From Acanthosepion esculentum (Eukaryota > Mollusca > Cephalopoda > Sepiida > Sepiidae): a stretch of DNA of 64,000 nt. The DNA lies in contig OZ038500.1 of assembly GCA_964036315.1 (NCBI GenBank), forward strand, positions 60,977,446-61,041,445, given 5' to 3'. The notes below the pieces were generated by a model that worked only from the letters and a program-made list of their open reading frames with translations, made no database searches and had not been told where the DNA came from. Below, piece by piece: positions 55,561-64,000 of this stretch (positions are counted from its first letter, which is position 1; every line of letters starts with the position of its first letter). Both the position numbers and the translations under genes were made by a program.

Positions 55561-55981
55561 CCCTTCTGCATGTCTCTTTTTGAAAGATGTATGGTCCAGG
55601 GATTTCAACCCTGATCATTCTATATTAAAAAAGAACCATTTCTCATATCCTATAGCAGGATATTAAATACAATCACATGTTTGCAATTATGGACTGGGCT
55701 AGTTTGTTCACTAATGTACGAAGCACATACGAAATTTTGCCTCACGTTAATTTTAAAAAATTAAGCAAAGATACAGAACACATGGTCCAGAATGATACAG
55801 AACACATCGTCTACCCAGATGCAGCGCGGAGGTCTACCGTGCCCCTCCGTTCACGTGGCCATCAGGTCAGGTGAGATCATGGATCAGGTCAGGTAAGGTC
55901 TAACATAGATATTTATATCTGTCTCATATTTTCTAAAAACGGGACCTGACCATATAAAAAGAAGTAAATTACCAAAATTCA
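55561..55981. other. Spacer before the Merlin fragment
   Basis: CAGATACAGAACACATGGTC and CAGAACACATCGTCTACC are a short local repeat. CAGGTCAGGTGAG/CAGGTCAGGTAAG repeats at 55864-55895. Confidence 0.5.
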
Positions 55982-56152
55982 ACAGTGAATCACCAGCAAC
56001 ATTATGTGGACCCAGCAACAGGAGCACACACTCAGGCAATTGAGCGATCGTGGCCGGATGCTAAAACGTTGATGCTCAAAAAAATGCGAGGTGTTGGTAG
56101 TCAGCAGTTCCAGTCATATCTTGATCATTTTTGCTGGAAAATGGTGAGATAA
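55982..56152 (+). pseudogene. Merlin (ISXO2/IS1595-like) transposase C-terminus
   Basis: An open stretch without its own start reads VNHQQHYVDPATGAHTQAIE, RSWPDAK and KKMRGVGSQQFQSYLDHF, CWKMVR, stop (56150-56152). The H-Y-V-D-P-x-T-G-A-x-T-x-x-I-E block holds the C-terminal part of the DDE_Tnp_IS1595 domain, including its Glu. The layout is that of eukaryotic Merlin transposases. The rest of the gene is missing. Decayed after this point. Confidence 0.8.
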
Positions 56153-56286
56153 AAATCCAATGATCTGTTCGTGTCATTCCTAGAAGATATACTGCCTTTA
56201 ATATAAATATAAATAGTATATAGATATATAAATGATAATATAAGGTTTAAATAAATATGTATACACATACAATATTATATTATATT

Positions 56287-56755
56287 GAGATAGACCTCAC
56301 GCTATAGACGAAACGGGAGGGAGACTTCACGCTATAGACAAAACGGTAGGGATACCTCACGCTGTAGACGAAAAGGGAGGGAGACATCACACTATAGACG
56401 AAACGGTAGGTAGACCTCACGCTATAGACAAAACGGGAGGTAGACCTCACGCTATAGATGAAACGGTAGGGATACCTCAAGCCATAGACGAAACGGGAGG
56501 GAGACCTCACGCTATAGACAAATCGAGAGGTAGACCTCACACTATAGACAAAACGGAAGACCTCACGCTATAGATGAAACGGTAGGGATACCTAACGCTA
56601 TAGACGAAACGGGAGGGAGACCTCACGCTATAGACAAAACGGGAGGGAAACCTCAGTCTAGAGATGAAACGGTAAGGAGACCTCACGCTATATACGTAAC
56701 GGTAGGGAGACCTCGCGGTATATAAGAAACAGGAGGTAGACCTCACGCTATAGTA
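56287..56755. repeat. 30-bp minisatellite, about 16 copies
   Basis: The unit is GACCTCACGCTATAGAC and GAAACGGGAGGGA, 28-30 bp. The minus frames with RSPSRFVYSV repeats are consequences of a period divisible by three. Confidence 0.94.
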
Positions 56756-57154
56756 GCCCCAATATATTATATTAGTATGAGTGGAATCGTTGGAAATCTT
56801 TCATCGCAGAATTTCAAATAATACAGGAAATGATAAAGTACTCTGAATTCCAAACTGGAAAAAAAGAATTTGTGCATTTTCTGAGTCCGCTTGATTTAGA
56901 ATTAATTTTAAATTCTGTTTGTGTCGTAATGTATTCGGAAAAGGCTTTCCAGATTTTAAAAGAAATAGTCATTTCATTCGAAAGTAAGTTGCATATAAAA
57001 CCTCACACTTTTCTTCATAGAACAAACTGAATGCAATAAGTTTTGCATTTCAAATCGACGCGATGCTTACTCAGAGCGGAAAAGAATAAAACGAGAAATT
57101 GTTCGATAGTTTTCGATATTGTATTTCATTATAATATTAAGAGCGAATGATCTA
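56756..57154. other. Spacer, nothing recognised
   Basis: A 66-residue frame at 56830-57030 has no motif. Confidence 0.5.
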
Positions 57155-57157
57155 TGG

Positions 57158-57400
57158 GCCGGTGGCCGAGTGGTTAGAACTTTCGCATTCTGACCATGAA
57201 ACCCGGGTTCGAATATCACCATAGTTGATTTGTCAGGAAGACGACATCCTGATGTTATTAGAATGGAGGGGTCGATACAACATGCGGCACCTTTGGAAAA
57301 TGCTTGAAAACCATACCAGATAACACACTCTCTCCAAGAAACTGTAACTAAGGTCTACTCAGTATAATTTGCAGTATAAACCACAGGTGGGCTCTGTGGG
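57158..57400 (+). mobile_element. tRNA-derived SINE (family C)
   Basis: GGGCCGGTGGCCGAGTGGTT (box A) and ACCCGGGTTCGAATATCACC (box B, 57208-57227) have normal tRNA spacing. GACGACATCCTGATG and GCGGCACCTTTGGAAAATGC body words follow. Leu/Ser-like head; no intact acceptor stem. Confidence 0.8.
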
Positions 57401-57429
57401 TGTTGAATAAACGGGTAGCCCTCGAATAC

Positions 57430-57930
57430 AGTAGTGAATGTTTACATAATTTACATTATTCGGACTGTTCTCCTCATCATAATTGCCATATTCACAACGT
57501 TCCAGCCGTTGTACGGTCCGGCCTACTTCAAGTGATTGGATTTTCGAACAAGGGCTTTATTTTGTCCACCAGGGAAGATTGTTCTAGTTTCACGTGCCAT
57601 GCCTCTTTCGAATGTCTTAGTTACTTCCCTTTAACTCAACTCTCCAAGATTTTTGGTTCACCACTGCTGTAGCCTTGGTATTGAACTCACAACTATTTGG
57701 GTCTAGTCACTTGATCTAACCAGCGTCTTTATACCCTGGGCCATGTGTTCTTGAGGAAGAGTCATGGCATGTGGAACTAGAACAATCTACCCGGTGGAGG
57801 AAATAAAGTGTTCAGTCTGAAATTCAAAACACCTGAAGAAAGCCGTACAGTGGCTGAAACGTTGTGAATAAGGCAAAGAAGATGGGGATAACAGTTCGAA
57901 TAATATAAATAATGTAAGTGATAATAATTC
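57430..57930. mobile_element. Penelope-like terminal sequences in inverted orientation
   Basis: TTTACATAATTTACATTATT, CGGACTGTTCTCC, CATATTCACAACGTTCCAGC and CGTTGTACGG (57437-57517) are the inverse of CCGTACAGTGGCTGAAACG, TTGTGAATAAGGC, GATAACAGTTCGAATAATAT and AAATAATGTAAGTG (57843-57923). Each contains the GAAACGTTG-type block that follows the hammerhead core in Penelope-like pseudo-LTRs. No RT or GIY-YIG frame lies between. Confidence 0.5.
57825..57870 (+). ncRNA. Hammerhead-like core in a Penelope-type repeat
   Basis: CTGAAGA (57833-57839; CUGANGA consensus), stem II AGCC/GGCT (57840-57843 and 57852-57855) closing directly on the core, and GAAAC (57856-57860). Stem III would be AC/GT, and the following base is G, which is not a permitted cleavage nucleotide, so it may be inactive. 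Confidence 0.4.
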
Positions 57931-58251
57931 ATCTCAGAGATATAGACAGATAATAGGGAATGAATTATCCATAGCATGCAGGCATGTTGGCTGTGACACA
58001 AGTAATGTCATAGTTGTATCTCGCGCGGATGTGGTTTTTAGTCCTGCTTGGAACTTCTCTTGCTCAGAACCAATTTTAATAAAGAAAAAGTACCCTTCGA
58101 ACTTAACTGGAATTAGCCCGGGTTAGTACAACTCAGTCAAGAAAAAACAGGCGAGGAAATGAATAGATATTGTTTAAAAACAGAAAGGGCTACTCAAAAA
58201 CGTGTATTCACTAAATATAACATATATTGAAATATATAATAATTATTAGAT
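57931..58251. other. Spacer, nothing recognised
   Basis: No feature seen apart from AT-rich sequence. Confidence 0.5.
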
Positions 58252-58264
58252 ATATATATATATA

Positions 58265-58294
<30 letters not shown>
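58252..58294. repeat. (AT)n-(GT)n microsatellite, insertion site of Gypsy copy 2
   Basis: A TATA run then about 14 GT units run straight into the LTR TGTTATGGG. Confidence 0.95.
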
Positions 58295-58300
<6 letters not shown>

Positions 58301-58532
58301 GGGACCTTACCTATAACGACAGAGTGAACTCTTCCTGACACTATGAATACTGCGCCTCTCAAGAGAGACGAGACGGAATCGAGTCGAGCCAATAGTTGTT
58401 CACTCCAAACCAGACTGACAGTCATACTAACACCTTCCACATCTTGTATTATTATACTATGTAATATATCTTTGTTATTTCTACTCTTGTGTTCGTGTTG
58501 TTCTTTCTTGGTCCTAACCTTGGTCCATAACA
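58295..58532 (+). repeat. 5' LTR of Gypsy copy 2
   Basis: TGTTATGGGACC to GGTCCATAACA with TG...CA ends; 238 bp. Lacks the 247-bp units found in the LTR of copy 1. Confidence 0.95.
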
Positions 58533-58550
58533 GTGGCGACGAGGATATTG
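58533..58550 (+). promoter_or_regulatory. Primer-binding site, with two further look-alikes downstream
   Basis: TGGCGACGAGGATATTG starts at 58534. CATAACAGAGGCGACGGAGG at 58611 and TTAACAGTGGTAACGAAGA at 58703 repeat the LTR-end plus binding-site context within the leader. Confidence 0.7.
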
Positions 58551-58868
58551 AAGAAACGAAGTTCTATGCGGAGAATCTAAAAATAAAAACCATTTTGCTA
58601 TCGGTCGTCCATAACAGAGGCGACGGAGGTATTGAGAAAAGAAAACAAGTTCTACGCGAGGAAAAAAAAAGATTTTAAAAAAATTCTTTTTGGACACCAA
58701 CCTTAACAGTGGTAACGAAGACACGAATGTTACCTGTCAGACAAAACAGAATCGAATTCTACGCAGGAAAGGTTTTTCGTACTAAGGTTCCAGAACAACA
58801 GACGACAAAGACCTGAAGGCTACACTGAGAAAAAAGGAGAAATAGTTACACAAAATTACCGTGTAAAC

Positions 58869-59935
58869 ATGGAAGACTTTAAGGCAACCATATTGGAACT
58901 AATGAAAATGCAATTCGAGCAGCAACAAAAAATGAGGAAAGACAGACTAGGCTCGAAGAAAAACAATTAGAATTTTCAACAGAAAAACGATGAAAAACTA
59001 TTGGAAATTCAACAGAAAAACGAAGAGTATCAACTCGAACTACAAGAATTACTATTGCGGGCTGTAACAAATAAAGGACAACATTCTGGAAATGAAGCAG
59101 CATTCTCGCAAAATGCTATATGGAGCTCTATCAAAGACTACACTTATGCACCGGACGAAGACAAAACCTTCGCGGCTTACTTCAGAAGATATGAAGATTC
59201 ATATGAGTTTGATGCGGGAATTGGTCAGACGCGGAAAAAGTACGTCTACTACTGAGGAAACTAGGGTCAAGCGAATACACTAAATTCGTAGACTACATCC
59301 TACCGAGGAAAACGAATGAGTTGACTTTCAAGGAAGCCGTAAAACTTTTAACGGAATTATTTAGTCCGAACACTTCACTATTCCACAAAAGGTGGAAATG
59401 TTTAAATTTAACAAAAATGTATTGCGAAGACTATATAACATTCGCTTCCATAGTAAACAAACACTGCGATGACGTTAAGTTATCTGAACTCAGCCCGGAC
59501 AATTTTAAATGTTTGATATTCGTCCAAGGCCTGGTTTCGACTAAAGATGCGGAGATCAGACGGAGAATTCTAACAAAACTTAAGAGTGAACCAAAATTGA
59601 AGCTACAAAAATTGGCTGAGGACTGTCAGAGATGTATAAGCGTAAAAAAGGACTCGAAAGATATCGAAGAGTCTGGCGTCGCTCGCATACGAAAAGTACA
59701 ACGACAAACACATTTTCCTCCCTCCTCAAAATCAACAAACCAAACAAATTATCTTACTACAAAAAGTCAAATGAAACCGCAGAAGAAACTACCACCCAGT
59801 CCATGCTATCGCTGTGGGACTTTGCATTGGTACAAACATTGTCCATACCGCTATAAGACTTGTCTGTCGTGCAATAAAGTGGGACATAAAAGTTCTCACT
59901 GTAGAACAAAGAAAGAAAGCAAAAGCCGAGTATGA
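58869..59935 (+). pseudogene. Gypsy gag pseudogene, copy 2
   Basis: The start ATG (58869) gives EDFKATILELMKMQFEQQQ, a coiled-coil-like N-terminus. A shift near 58935-58970 and another near 59225 break it. The capsid part reads AFSQNAIWSSIKDYTY, LLRKLGSSEYTKFVDYILPR, LFSPNTSLFHKRWKC and CLIFVQGLVSTKDAEIRR, in one open frame from 59321. Two zinc knuckles follow: CYRCGTLHWYKHC and CLSCNKVGHKSSHC, both CX2CX4HX4C and intact. The frame ends at TGA (59933-59935), in the same frame as the protease; copy 1 has no stop here, so an ancestral gag-pol fusion is likely. Confidence 0.92.
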
Positions 59936-60330
59936 GTCACTAGAACTGACCAAGCGGACGGAATAAATATACGAAAATACGTACAAGTAGAAATGTTAAA
60001 CAAAAAATCAGATTACAATTAGATTTCGGATCAGATTTAACGATTATTAGCTTACAGACGTGGAAGAAATTAAACAAACCGATGTTGAGAACATATAAAA
60101 AAGCCAGGTCGGTAACAAATAGAAAAATCAAATTCGAGGGGAAAATTATCACAAATGTGACGTTCAACAGTATCACCAAGAAATTAAAGATGTATGTACT
60201 AAAAAATACGGAAAGTTTATTTGGAACTGACTGGATACAGACATTTGACCTCTGGGATTTACCGATAAATACGTTCTGCCAAAAAGTGGAAAGGTTATCG
60301 ACCGAGGCAGAGAAATTAAAGGAGAGTTTC
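59936..60330 (+). pseudogene. Gypsy protease pseudogene, copy 2
   Basis: IRKYVQVEMLNKK is followed by a one-base shift and LQLDFGSDLTII (60019-60054). The catalytic Asp-Ser-Gly of copy 1 is Asp-Phe-Gly here, an inactivating change. LFGTDWIQTFDLWDLPIN (60217-60270) ends the domain, as in copy 1. Retroviral-type aspartic proteases cleave the Gag-Pol polyprotein. Confidence 0.88.
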
Positions 60331-61150
60331 CCTCACGTATTTTCAGCCGGCCTCGGGAGGTATAAAAGAATGGCGGTAAAAATCGAACTAAAAGAAAATG
60401 TGCAACCCATTTTTAAGAAGAAAAGAAATGTACCTTTCGCATCATTAGAAAAAATAGACGAAGAGTTGGATAGACTCGTGAAAACCGGTATATTGACAAA
60501 GGTGGAATATAGTCAATGGGCCGCACCTCCGGTTTACGTGAAAAAGAAATCGGGTGAGATACGAGTATGCGCTGATTTCTCGACGGGATTGAATGCAGCG
60601 ATTAAGGATTATCACTATCCTCTCCCTAGCCCAGAGGAAGTTTTCACAAAGTTGAACGGAGGAAAATTTTTCTCAAACATAGACTTGAGCGAAGTATACC
60701 TACAAGTACCAGTAGATGATGAAAGCTCGAGGTTGTTGTGCATAAACACACATAAAAGGTTATATAAGTTCCAGAGATTACCATTCCGGATCAAGGTCGC
60801 ACCGGCGATATTTCAGCAAATAATGGACACTATGCTAGGCGGACTGAATTTCACGATCGCATACCTTGATGACATCCTGATAAATAGCAAAAATATTGAA
60901 CAACACTGGGAACACGTTCAAGAGGTTTTCAGGCAGATACAAAACTACAGTTTTAAGGTAAAGGAAAATAAATGTGACTTCTTTATGAAGGAGATAAAAT
61001 ATCTGGGTCATATTATTGACGAAGAAGGAAGATGACCAGACCCAGAAAGGGCCACGACAATAAAAAAAAAAAACGGCTCCAAAAAACGTAGCAGAATTAC
61101 AAAGCTTCTTGGGCTTAGTAAATTATTATCAAGAATTTATTCCTAACATG
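60331..61150 (+). pseudogene. Gypsy reverse transcriptase pseudogene, copy 2
   Basis: In the open frame 60082-61035: VQPIFKKKRNVPFASLEKID, WAAPPVYVKKKSGEIRVCAD, YPLPSPEEVFTKLNGGKFFS, NIDLSEVYLQVPVDD (first catalytic Asp), FRIKVAPAIFQQIMD and IAYLDDILI (YxDD). YLGHIIDEEGR ends at a TGA (61033-61035), and an A-run shift near 61060 separates SFLGLVNYYQEFIPN. The catalytic residues are all present, so the core is well preserved despite the downstream breaks. It would copy the element RNA into DNA. Confidence 0.94.
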
Positions 61151-61700
61151 CACAAATTACGCGCACCCCTAAACGAACTGTTGAAAAAGGAAAAAGTTTG
61201 GGAATGGTCATATGAATGTCAGAAAACTTTCGACAAAATCATTAAGACTCTAACAGCAGATTTATTTTTAGCGCATTAGGATCCAAAATTGGAAATAATA
61301 GTCGCGAGTGACGCGAGTGCCTATGGTGTTGGGGCATATATACTTCATAAAATGGCGGATGGCACACTAAAACCCATCGCGCATGCGTCAAGAATTTTAA
61401 TACCAGCCGAACAAAATTACTCACAAATCGAAAAAGAAGTGCTGGGGATTATTTTTTGCGGTTACGAGATTCTACAGATATATTTACGGTAGATTTTTCA
61501 CCTTACAGACGGACCACAAGCCGTTATTGACAATATTTGGATCAAAGAAAGGTCTAGCTGTCTACACTGCTAATAGATTGCTAAGATAGGGACTATTTTA
61601 TTAAACTATAACTTTAAATTGGAGTATCTTCCATCAAACAAAATCGGGCATGCAGATGGTCTTTCGAGACTAATACCAAAGAAAACGAAGCCATTAGAAG
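61151..61700 (+). pseudogene. Gypsy RNase H pseudogene, copy 2
   Basis: LRAPLNELLKKEKVWEW and CQKTFDKIIKTLTADLFLAH precede a TAG, then DPKLEIIVASDASAYGVGAY (first Asp), the E of NYSQIEKEVLGIIF, and, after further stops near 61490 and 61570, LEYLPSNKIGHADGLSRL, which carries the usual NxxADxLSR end with Ala-Asp. The DEDD residues I can see are retained; frame is not. Confidence 0.9.
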
Positions 61701-62945
61701 ATTCCGTAATTGCAGCTCTACGATATGAGGAAGATATTAGAACATCATTATGTAGTACAATTCGAGACCTCCCCGTCACATTACAGGAAATAAGAAACCA
61801 AGCAGTGAATGACAAATTTATAAATGAAACACAAACAAAAATTGCAAGAAAATATAAGCATATATCAGACAGTTTTTCATTATGTGATAATGGTCTGCTA
61901 TATAATGAAAGAGTAGTAACCCTGAAAACGCTACAAAGGCGAATCCTCAAGGATTTTCACATGGGCCACCCAGGAAAGAACAGGATGAAATACTTAATTT
62001 GAAGTTACGTATACTGGTCAAACATGGATCAAGATATTATACATATGGTGGACAAATGCAAGGGCTGTTCCTTAGCAGCCTAGGCACCTCCGATCACTCA
62101 TAAGCCATGACCTAAGACAGATCGACCGTGGTCGAGAATCCATGTGGATTTCGCAGGTCCATTAGATGGTTTTTACTACTTGATTGTAGTAGACAGTTAC
62201 AGATAATGGCCAGAAGTATTTCGTTGTAGAAAACCTACTTCTGAGATTACAATAAATTGCCTTCACGAGCTGTTTGCTCGTTTCGAAGTGGTTGATTGTT
62301 TAGTCACCGAGAATGGGACACAATTTACATCTGCGGATTTTCAAGAATTTTGTAAAATTTTCAGGTGAAACACATCAAATCCCCGCCATATCACCCAAGA
62401 TCAAACGGGCAAGCGGAGAGGTTTGTAGATACATTAAAAAGAGCACTAGGGAAAGCTTATGATGTACCAACAGAAAAGGCTTTACAACAATTCTTGCAAG
62501 TGTATAGAATTACACCGAACAGTACTACGCCATCGGCATTATCACCAGCGGAAGTAGTGTTCGCCCGAAAAATTAGATCGGTATTCGACAAATTACTACC
62601 AAAACAGACAAAGCAATCACCAACGTCGTTTGTACCAACAAGAAAATTTAACCCAGGGGAGAAAGTTTTTTTTTTTAAATGTTCAAAAACAACACATCCT
62701 ATTGGGAGCTAGGTACAATAGAGAAACGAATCGGGAACGTCATTTACATAATTCAGGATCCGAAGTTCTCGCATAAAAGGCACTTAAATCAGATCATAAA
62801 GAGGCTGTTAGAGGATTCTAACGGTCTACCTCAGGAAGACGAGGAAGTGATGGACAAAATATTTGACACATTCAATATGCAAAGCCTCAAGCAATTTCAG
62901 AACCGCGGAAATCAAGCAGAAAAAGAAAGTTTACAGAGCCTTTGA
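61701..62945 (+). pseudogene. Gypsy integrase pseudogene, copy 2
   Basis: The zinc-binding part reads FHMGHPGKNRMKYL (H...H) and, after a stop, VDKCKGCSLAA (CX2C). The core has HVDFAGPLDGFYYLIVVDSY (first Asp), LVTENGTQFTSADFQEF where the second catalytic Asp is Glu (VTENG for VTDNG), and, after a stop and shift near 62365, PYHPRSNGQAERFVDTLKRA with the catalytic Glu. Beyond it are FNPGEKVFFFKCSKT, a T-run shift near 62675, and GTIEKRIGNVIYIIQD, the GPY/F-like C-terminal region. It stops at TGA (62943-62945). No chromodomain is seen. Confidence 0.92.
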
Positions 62946-62992
62946 TGATTAATCCGAAGAGGAAAAAATATTAAAGACCCCTGCGAGGTAAA

Positions 62993-63007
62993 AGCTTGGG
63001 AGGGGGG
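62993..63007 (+). promoter_or_regulatory. Polypurine tract of Gypsy copy 2
   Basis: GCTTGGGAGGGGGG directly abuts the 3' LTR, in the position of the plus-strand primer. Confidence 0.8.
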
Positions 63008-63245
63008 TGTTACGGGACCTTACCTATAATGACAGAGCGAACTCTTCCTGACACTATGAATACTGCGCCTCTCAAGAGAGACGAGACGGAATCGAGTCGA
63101 GCCAATAGTAGTTCACTCCAAACCAGACCGACAGTCATACTGACACCTTCAACATTTTGTATTATTATTTCGTGTAATATATCTTTGTTTTTTCTACTCT
63201 TGTGTTCGTGTTGTTCTTTCTTGGTCCTAACCTTGGACCATAACA
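63008..63245 (+). repeat. 3' LTR of Gypsy copy 2
   Basis: TGTTACGGGACC to GGACCATAACA; 238 bp, same length as the 5' LTR. Confidence 0.95.
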
Positions 63246-63274
63246 ATATATATATATATATATACATATATATA

Positions 63275-63310
<36 letters not shown>

Positions 63311-63311
63311 T
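63246..63311. repeat. (AT)n-(TTA)n microsatellite
   Basis: AT run with one ACAT, then about 12 ATT units, immediately after the LTR. Confidence 0.95.
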
Positions 63312-63530
63312 TAGGATGTTAAAATATGTTAACAATATCTACATAATGGCAATTATAGTTCAACACGACAAATGTGTCTCCTCCGGCGATGTTAAACAAC
63401 TTGTAAGATTTATCGAAGTCTGACATTCAACTTTCCTAAGAAGTAGAAGCGAAAAGATGTGGGGAGTCAATTTAACATAACGCTAAATTATATTGTTAAT
63501 GTACTTTTCCCATAAGTGTGCACGTTAGCC
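63312..63530. other. Spacer, nothing recognised
   Basis: No feature seen. Confidence 0.5.
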
Positions 63531-63735
63531 TAGAATAAAATGCCCATTTCCTGCGAGCAATCTTACGTTGGCATCAATATTTCACCAGAGTTCCCTGTTT
63601 AGTCATACCATATTAAAAAAAAGACCATATATCATTCCTTTAATTCATTACGAGAGGTGCTGCCGCAGAGCTAAAATCCCAAGGATCAAACTTTTCCGTG
63701 AACTCGCCGAAGACAGAAAGAAAATATGTTCGTCA
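63531..63735 (+). repeat. Dispersed repeat P, copy 2
   Basis: Matches the minus strand of 55470-55280 and encodes the same FHQSSLFSHTILKK and CCRRAKIPRIKLFRE peptide in a 64-residue frame starting 63568. Conservation of the peptide over two diverged copies is the only hint of coding. Confidence 0.6.
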
Positions 63736-64000
63736 GTTTCTCACATAAAATTTTGTAGTTGATAAATAGAATGTCCCTTTAAGAAGCTGGTAAATAACTT
63801 CACCGTTCTATAAAAAATACGGCTAAAAAATACAGAACTATTTTGGCAAATAAATATGCAAATGTAAATAAAGAACATGTTATATATAGCATGTTAATAA
63901 CACCAACCAATCAATGAAAGATATTTAATAATGGTAAATAAGCACCTGTAAATCAATATAACGCGTTAATAATATTAAGCAAACATCAATACAAAGCAAT
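63736..64000. other. AT-rich spacer to the window end
   Basis: AACATGTTATATATAGCATGTT at 63876 is an imperfect palindrome (about 8 bp per arm). Nothing else. Confidence 0.5.

Larger units (their letters stand above)
58295..63245 (+). mobile_element. Ty3/Gypsy LTR retrotransposon copy 2, full structure, inactive
   Basis: Two 238-bp LTRs flank a primer-binding site, gag, protease-RT-RNase H-integrase and a polypurine tract. I count about 14 differences between the LTRs by eye (about 6%), which points to an old insertion. The five bases outside the LTRs do not match (GTGTG against ATATA), so the target duplication is lost or masked by microsatellite change. Many stops and shifts exclude activity. 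No envelope-like frame lies between integrase and the 3' LTR. Confidence 0.93.

Noticed and set aside
57158..57235. Functional tRNA genes (also at 22.7, 19.7 and 47.7 kb)
   Set aside because: Box A and box B are present but acceptor stems and anticodon arms are not, and family bodies follow; they are SINE heads.

Overview
This window is intergenic, repeat-dominated DNA from an animal genome. I found no intact host gene. The layout fits a mollusc, most plausibly an octopus-like cephalopod: AT-rich spacer, dozens of long (AT)n tracts, several tRNA-derived SINE families, RTE-like and Jockey/I-like LINE 3' ends, Tc1/mariner, hAT, Merlin and Helitron remnants, and Ty3/Gypsy elements. The species assignment is inference from this composition and was not tested by any search. 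Almost every open frame here lies in a transposon remnant or in a tandem repeat whose period keeps frames open.

Region by region. 1-7975 is a 35-bp satellite of about 228 copies with multi-scale higher-order structure. It abuts a decayed Helitron PIF1-type helicase (8000-8625). 8.8-15.9 kb holds AT tracts, a foldback MITE, SINEs, an RTE-like LINE end and transposase scraps. 15.9-17.8 kb is a composite repeat family carrying two internal tandem arrays, one of them expanded to about 47 copies of a 30-bp unit. 20.8-22.4 kb is a nearly full-length but dead Tc1-like transposon. 24.1-26.4 kb is a hAT-like element broken by a deleted mariner and a LINE end. 27.4-27.7 kb is a 5S rRNA pseudogene split by a 177-bp TIR element.

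28.9-34.2 kb is a nest: a Tc1-like TIR element contains a 435-bp Helitron and, 24 bp away, a deleted Gypsy element. The Gypsy 5' LTR carries five GC-rich, hairpin-rich 247-bp tandem units starting about 30 bp after a TATA-like motif. I consider this the most unusual object in the window. 34.9-57.9 kb alternates LINE ends (four families), SINEs, foldback elements, a second Helitron (45.4-46.1 kb), two more minisatellites (50.1-50.8 and 56.3-56.75 kb), a Merlin transposase end and Penelope-type inverted repeats with hammerhead-like motifs.

58.3-63.2 kb is a structurally complete Gypsy element (238-bp LTRs, gag, protease, RT, RNase H, integrase, polypurine tract) with many stops and frameshifts. 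It is related to the deleted copy at 29.7-33.7 kb. Together the window records repeated insertion, nesting, tandem amplification and decay; no host pathway or operon is present.
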